Translations under genes and position numbers: made by a program
Notes under the pieces: generated by a model
Databases searched by the model: none
What the model saw: only the letters and a program-made list of their open reading frames with translations
What the model was told of the DNA's origin: nothing
Origin: DATNPX01 sp036702975
GTDB lineage: Bacteria > Cyanobacteriota > Vampirovibrionia > Obscuribacterales > Obscuribacteraceae
Assembly: GCA_036702975.1 (NCBI GenBank)
Contig: DATNPX010000054.1
Coordinates: forward strand, 368,381-432,380
DNA: 64,000 nt
Direction: 5' to 3'
Shown here: piece after piece, positions 60,309 to 64,000 of the stretch
Layout of the letters: each line of letters starts with the position of its first letter
How positions within the stretch are numbered: the first letter of the stretch is position 1

Positions 60309-61409
60309 GTGTTGAATCGTGGTCTGAAGCTCTTTTGCGTTCTGGTATTAGGACTGTTCGCGATGACTGCATGCTCGCAAGATTCTTCGGAGCCGGCCGC
60401 CGAGAACTCTGCTGGCAAGACCGCCGAAAATCAGGCACGGCCGAATCCGCAAGCGCCGTTAAAAATGGCGATCTCGCCGTATCAGGAGATTGCCCTTCTG
60501 GTAAACGAGAAACCTCTCGGCTTGGAGAAAAAGTACAACGTCAATCTTGAACTGATTACCATGCCCTGGGAAGAGCAGCTGCCAGCCGTTGCCAGTGCGG
60601 GACAAACCGTAGATGTCGGATTTGCAAGTCTTTCTGACTATCTCGCAAAGTTTGAACGCATAAACTCCGGGACAGACGATCCGGTCGTATACCTATTTCC
60701 ATCCTGGACATTTCACGGTGGCGGCTTCATTTCGTTCAATTCCAAGGTTACGGAGCTTAATGCATCCAATATCAAAGACAAGGAGACCGTCAAGAAGTTT
60801 CTCAGTTACAAGTTTGGAGCCCAAAAATTTTCGCCTTACCATATGTTGCTCTGGCGCTTAGCTAATTCAATCAATATGAAGCTGTCGTCCGTCAATATCG
60901 TTGATACGACACTCAATGAGGGGTTGTTGGCCACGGAGAATGGCAGTCTCGACATGGCTGCTGCTGGTCTCACTCAGCGAACCGAAGCAGTAAAAAGACA
61001 TGGTCGAGTAGTTCTCACCATGGACACCATGGGGTTGATGGACCCGAGTGGATTTATCTGTAAGAAGAGCACTTACGAAAAGCGAAAACGGGAAATAGAG
61101 GCCCTCATTCACATCTGGTATGAATGCACCAATTATGTATTGAGCGATCTCGACCACCACAGCGACTACACTCTCGAGTACTTGAAGAAGAATTCCTCGA
61201 CACACTACACTCTGGCAGAGTTCAAAGCCGCGCTGGCGCAAGAATACGTGCCGAAGAGCATTGAGGAAGCAAGAGAGAAGGTTGGTACCGGTGACAGTAA
61301 ATACTCAATCGCCGCAGCCGCAAAAGAGATCAACGAATATTTGCTCGAAACTGGTGCCATTAAAACTGCGGCAAAGGCTCCGGAGATAATCAATCCGGAG
61401 GCGGAATAA
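60309..61409 (+). CDS. Solute-binding lipoprotein (NMT1/SsuA-like)
   Basis: 366 residues starting at GTG after TAGGAGTATTT. The signal peptide ends in a lipobox, LFAMTAC, so the protein is lipid-anchored. The domain starts LKMAISPYQEIALLVNEK and continues with VDVGFASLSDYLAK, as in periplasmic receptors for sulfonates, nitrate or thiamine precursors. It is divergent from the ATPase/permease pair and completes the importer. Substrate unknown. Confidence 0.85.
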   Translation: MLNRGLKLFCVLVLGLFAMTACSQDSSEPAAENSAGKTAENQARPNPQAPLKMAISPYQEIALLVNEKPLGLEKKYNVNLELITMPWEEQLPAVASAGQTVDVGFASLSDYLAKFERINSGTDDPVVYLFPSWTFHGGGFISFNSKVTELNASNIKDKETVKKFLSYKFGAQKFSPYHMLLWRLANSINMKLSSVNIVDTTLNEGLLATENGSLDMAAAGLTQRTEAVKRHGRVVLTMDTMGLMDPSGFICKKSTYEKRKREIEALIHIWYECTNYVLSDLDHHSDYTLEYLKKNSSTHYTLAEFKAALAQEYVPKSIEEAREKVGTGDSKYSIAAAAKEINEYLLETGAIKTAAKAPEIINPEAE

Positions 61410-61578
61410 AATGCTTGGTTACTTTTCTAAGCCACTTTCTTAGCAGCTCCATGAACTTACCGGCGATGTTGATAGCCGAACTTTGTGCTCGACTCTCATC
61501 AACGAGAGCCGCGACAGCTTCTACTGCGACTCTAGCACCATGAAGCAATTCCTTCACGGCGAGCCAACACTTTCATAG

Positions 61579-62649
61579 TTATTTGGTTTGGTTCACAACG
61601 TACCGGCAAACATTGCAAATTGCCGACTCTCTATCTTCCTCGCTCAAGGATGAACCTGTGAGGAAAACTACTATGGCAAAACGATGTCCGTTCGGAAGAG
61701 TAACGATTCCGACGTCATTGGTGGCCGAATTGATGCCGTCTAGATCTGGTCCAGTGCCAGTTTTATGTGCAAGAGTTGAACCTGCTGGCAATGCTGCACG
61801 AAGTCGTTTGGTTCCAGTTTTAGTACCGGCCATGGTATCAAGAAGGAACTTCGTAGATGATGGCGTTAGCAGTTTGCCAAGATACAACTTGTGCAGAAGG
61901 TCCAACATTGCTTGCGGTGTAGACGTGTCACGTTTGTCACCGCTGATATGCGCAGAAAATGCTTTGTGTGCACGAGCACCAGTCGCAGAGCGCTTCTTTC
62001 TCTCCCATCTCGCTTTGTCAATTGCATGTCCAAGTTTCATAGGTTGTAGACCGAAAATTTCCGGCTGTAGTTCTCGCTCATATCTGTCGACGCTGATGTC
62101 TTCTATTCCATGCCGCTTGAGTGTTTCAGTAACAACCTTTGGACCACCAATGTGGTGCATGAGCACGTCGCACGCGGTGTTGTCGCTGTCCTGAATCATT
62201 CTAGTAAGAAGTTCTTTGACAGTATAAGATTGCTCAGGTCCACGGAAGCTTTCCGCGAGCGGGCTATAGAGAACTGACAAATCTTCTTTTTGAAGAGTGA
62301 TACTTTGCTCGAGGGTGTATAAGCCATTGTCCACATGGTCCAAGACGGCGATGGCAACTGGAAGTTTGAAGACACTCTGCATTGGAAAGTGCTCGGTGCC
62401 ACGACAATAATTGGTGGCACCAGTTTCAATATCGAGGACGCCAATGCCAAGTCGTCCAAGTTTCTCTTGTTTGACGCCTATGACTGCAGAGTGACATAGG
62501 TCCTGCTCTTGGAGCGAAGACCAGGCTGGCTGAAAGAAGCTAAATAAACACATAGCCGCTGAAAACTTGAACGACACTCGAATTAACTGGGGTGTTTTCA
62601 ATGACTCAGTGCTCAGCTTGCCAGAAGTACCACAATACACCTCTCGCAT
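61579..62649 (-). CDS. Class A beta-lactamase family protein
   Basis: 356 residues with a hydrophobic N-terminal segment around 25-45 (FKFSAAMCLFSFFQ), probably a signal sequence. All class A hallmarks are visible: S-x-x-K as SVFK at 92-95, SDN at 155-157, a Glu in RYERELQ near 191 for the general base, and KTGTG at 296-300. It hydrolyses beta-lactam rings or related cell-wall peptides. It is somewhat longer than most class A enzymes. Start is uncertain. No mobile-element features adjoin it, so it seems chromosomal. Confidence 0.9.
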   Translation of the reverse strand: MREVYCGTSGKLSTESLKTPQLIRVSFKFSAAMCLFSFFQPAWSSLQEQDLCHSAVIGVKQEKLGRLGIGVLDIETGATNYCRGTEHFPMQSVFKLPVAIAVLDHVDNGLYTLEQSITLQKEDLSVLYSPLAESFRGPEQSYTVKELLTRMIQDSDNTACDVLMHHIGGPKVVTETLKRHGIEDISVDRYERELQPEIFGLQPMKLGHAIDKARWERKKRSATGARAHKAFSAHISGDKRDTSTPQAMLDLLHKLYLGKLLTPSSTKFLLDTMAGTKTGTKRLRAALPAGSTLAHKTGTGPDLDGINSATNDVGIVTLPNGHRFAIVVFLTGSSLSEEDRESAICNVCRYVVNQTK

Positions 62650-62914
62650 CGATCTAAATACCTAATGTGACTTGGCGAAGTAAATTGCAAAGTTTGGCGA
62701 ATTGTTTTGCAGAATCTAGACCATGAAAGTCCGGTCAGTTGGCGTTTGTTGAGTAGGCAAGGGCGCGTCGCCGCGCTCAGCCCCTCTAAGAATCGGACAT
62801 GATACTTTCGCATCATCCGGCTCGCGCATTCAACCCCGCTGCCCACTTTTTTTTACAGTGGCGACCCAGCCAAACCGCCGGACGTGTTACGCAGTACGTG
62901 TTATTATCTAACCA

Positions 62915-63193
62915 ATGATTAAGGGATATCGGGACAAGGACACGGAAGCACTAGCGGACAACCGCTACGTCAAAGCGTTCGATAGCATTCAAGTCGCTGC
63001 GCGAAAAAAACTCGATGTTCTGAAATCTGCAAAAGGACTTACTGACCTGGCCGCTGTTCCCGGAAACAGGCTAGAGGCGTTACATGGTGACCGAGAGGGT
63101 CAATGGAGTATCCGCATAAACGACCAGTACAGAATTTGCTTTGTCCCGACAGGAGAGGACTTTACAGATGTCGAAATCACAGACTACCGCTGA
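62915..63193 (+). CDS. higB: HigB toxin (RelE/ParE-type mRNA interferase)
   Basis: 92 residues of the HigB/RelE fold: KGYRDKDTEALADNR, LEALHGDREGQWSIRINDQYRICF, then VEITDYR. The toxin cuts mRNA on ribosomes. It is upstream of its antitoxin, the order specific to HigBA. The two genes overlap. Confidence 0.93.
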   Translation: MIKGYRDKDTEALADNRYVKAFDSIQVAARKKLDVLKSAKGLTDLAAVPGNRLEALHGDREGQWSIRINDQYRICFVPTGEDFTDVEITDYR

Positions 63194-63509
63194 ACTTAAG
63201 GACGGCGACAAACTCGCGCCGATCCATCCAGGGGAAATTTTGCGCTCGGAATTTCTTGAGCCATTAGGTCTAAGTGCCACTAAATTGGCTACTTTCATGG
63301 GAGTGCCTGCTACAAGAGTTACAGCGATCATAAGCGACAAGGAAAGACGAGTAATAACCGCTGATACTGCACTGCGCTTAGCTTGCGTGTTCAAAACCAG
63401 CCCGGAATTTTGGCTCAACTTGCAAGCAGATTATGATATTGCAATGCTGGATTACACCGGACAGAAAGACAAAATCAAACAGGAAGTTCGGCAATTAGCA
63501 ACGGCTTAG
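63168..63509 (+). CDS. higA: HigA antitoxin
   Basis: The start MSKSQTTAEL follows GGAGAGGAC and overlaps the toxin end. The 113-residue protein has a Xre/cro helix-turn-helix: PIHPGEILRSEFLEPLGLSA with LATFMGVPATRVTAIISDK, and a C-terminal ligand segment with TSPEFWLNLQ. It neutralises HigB and represses the operon. Confidence 0.93.
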   Translation: MSKSQTTAELKDGDKLAPIHPGEILRSEFLEPLGLSATKLATFMGVPATRVTAIISDKERRVITADTALRLACVFKTSPEFWLNLQADYDIAMLDYTGQKDKIKQEVRQLATA

Positions 63510-63555
63510 TGAAAACGACAGCGGAATTCCTGCTGCTGAAACGTTACTTGGTCGA

Positions 63556-63654
63556 ATGGGTGCAAAAGCGCTGAAGCAACTTGGCAAAGAGCCAACTTCT
63601 GTCAGGTTCGCTATCGAAAAAGGAAAACTGACAATGATTTTTGAGATCCAGTGA
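63556..63654 (+). CDS. Possible remnant coding fragment
   Basis: A 32-codon frame (MGAKALKQLGKEPTSVRFAI and on) that stays open upstream past its ATG toward the antitoxin stop in another frame. It looks like coding sequence but has no own ribosome-binding site; a gene remnant is likelier than an active gene. Confidence 0.3.
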   Translation: MGAKALKQLGKEPTSVRFAIEKGKLTMIFEIQ

Positions 63655-63788
63655 GGACACAGCAGAATGCAGTTTGAACCTCTTTTTTCAGGTAACCAGA
63701 AGATGGACTTCTGGAATTCCTGACCGGCCTGTAGACTGTCAGTGTTACACCAGCCCTACTTGGCAGCGCTCAGGCGCTGGTTCGCTTT

Positions 63789-63990
63789 GGTATTGGTCAG
63801 ATTAGGGATTAGGACGCTTATGCGTCTCTGTCGGAGCCCCTCTAGAGAGAGGCTCGTGTCCGGAGCCGACATAGTTAAGACCTAAGAATCTTAATTAACC
63901 CGTAGACCAAGGGTGGGCTATCTTTGTGGCACTTTTAGCTCCGGTTAGGTACAACGCTGAGGTTGAAAGACTGCTATGATGTCATTAGAA
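63789..63990. ncRNA. Possible structured RNA at the right edge
   Basis: No frame is coding here. Two clear hairpins occur on the plus strand: GACGC-TTAT-GCGTC at 63,813-63,826, and a nested one with outer TGTCGG/CCGACA (63,829-63,871) and inner GAGCC/GGCTC. The dense secondary structure suggests a stable RNA, but I cannot match it to a known family and it may extend past the window. Confidence 0.3.
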
Positions 63991-64000
63991 AGATTGTGAA

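Noticed and set aside
1..64000. CRISPR array
   Set aside because: No regularly spaced repeats of 24-40 bases with unique spacers were seen; the repeats found are tandem or inverted pairs.

Overview
The window joins an integrated mobile element to an ordinary bacterial chromosome. From the left edge to about 18.62 kb there are tightly packed small genes, mostly leftward, with overlapping start and stop codons. They include phage-type replication and recombination functions: DnaB helicase, SSB, an ERF-type annealing protein, an Hjc-like nuclease, a phage-type adenine methyltransferase, a MazG-like protein and an RNA ligase. A small rightward operon is led by a serine recombinase, and there are four good tRNA genes plus three degenerate tRNA-like loci. 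No capsid, tail or terminase gene is visible, so this is one arm of a prophage or phage-derived element whose other end lies left of the window. The right boundary is a tRNA-Asn fragment near 18,621-18,667 that lacks its 5' half and is followed by its own terminator. This is the expected scar of integration into a tRNA gene.

From 18.7 kb the sequence is chromosomal, with lower gene density and mixed strands. The host is Gram-negative in envelope type (adjacent fabZ and lpxA, an outer-membrane transporter-like protein, a lipoprotein solute-binding protein). It carries large serine/threonine kinases with N-terminal zinc ribbons, TPR proteins, tandem secreted paralogues and many proteins that look lineage-specific. 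I infer a Melainabacteria/Obscuribacterales-like member of the Cyanobacteriota or a similar environmental lineage; this rests on gene style, not on a marker search.

Chromosomal layout: kinase with PGQP repeats and glycyl-tRNA synthetase (18.7-22.7 kb); FAD oxidoreductase, VOC protein and photolyase (22.7-25.9); thioredoxin-like protein and membrane-anchored kinase (26.2-28.6); nonsense-interrupted outer-membrane protein and tryptophan 2,3-dioxygenase (28.7-30.7); phosphoesterase-like protein and GTP cyclohydrolase I (30.9-32.9); fabZ-lpxA (33.1-34.5); MFS transporter and family 2 glycosyltransferase (34.6-37.5); four tandem secreted paralogues (38.0-39.8); MshEN-repeat protein, isocitrate dehydrogenase, acyl-CoA synthetase and TPR-PH protein (40.1-46.1); SGNH hydrolase, a secreted unknown and two broken genes (46.3-49.7); a 1,307-residue HD-domain protein and a sarcosine-oxidase-like flavoprotein (50.0-55.1); a CGNR regulator divergent from a hydrolase/oxidoreductase/flavodoxin-like run (55.1-58.5); an ABC uptake system (58.7-61.4); a class A beta-lactamase and a HigBA toxin-antitoxin pair (61.6-63.5); and a possibly structured RNA at the right edge.

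The most interesting signals are: (1) a dyad TCACCGNATATGGTG found exactly three times, ahead of the element's leftward operon, ahead of the FAD oxidoreductase gene and in the photolyase upstream region, which may be a host stress operator shared with the element; (2) the RNA ligase encoded with normal and aberrant tRNAs; (3) the four-gene family of secreted glycine-rich proteins; and (4) three chromosomal genes broken by single lesions.
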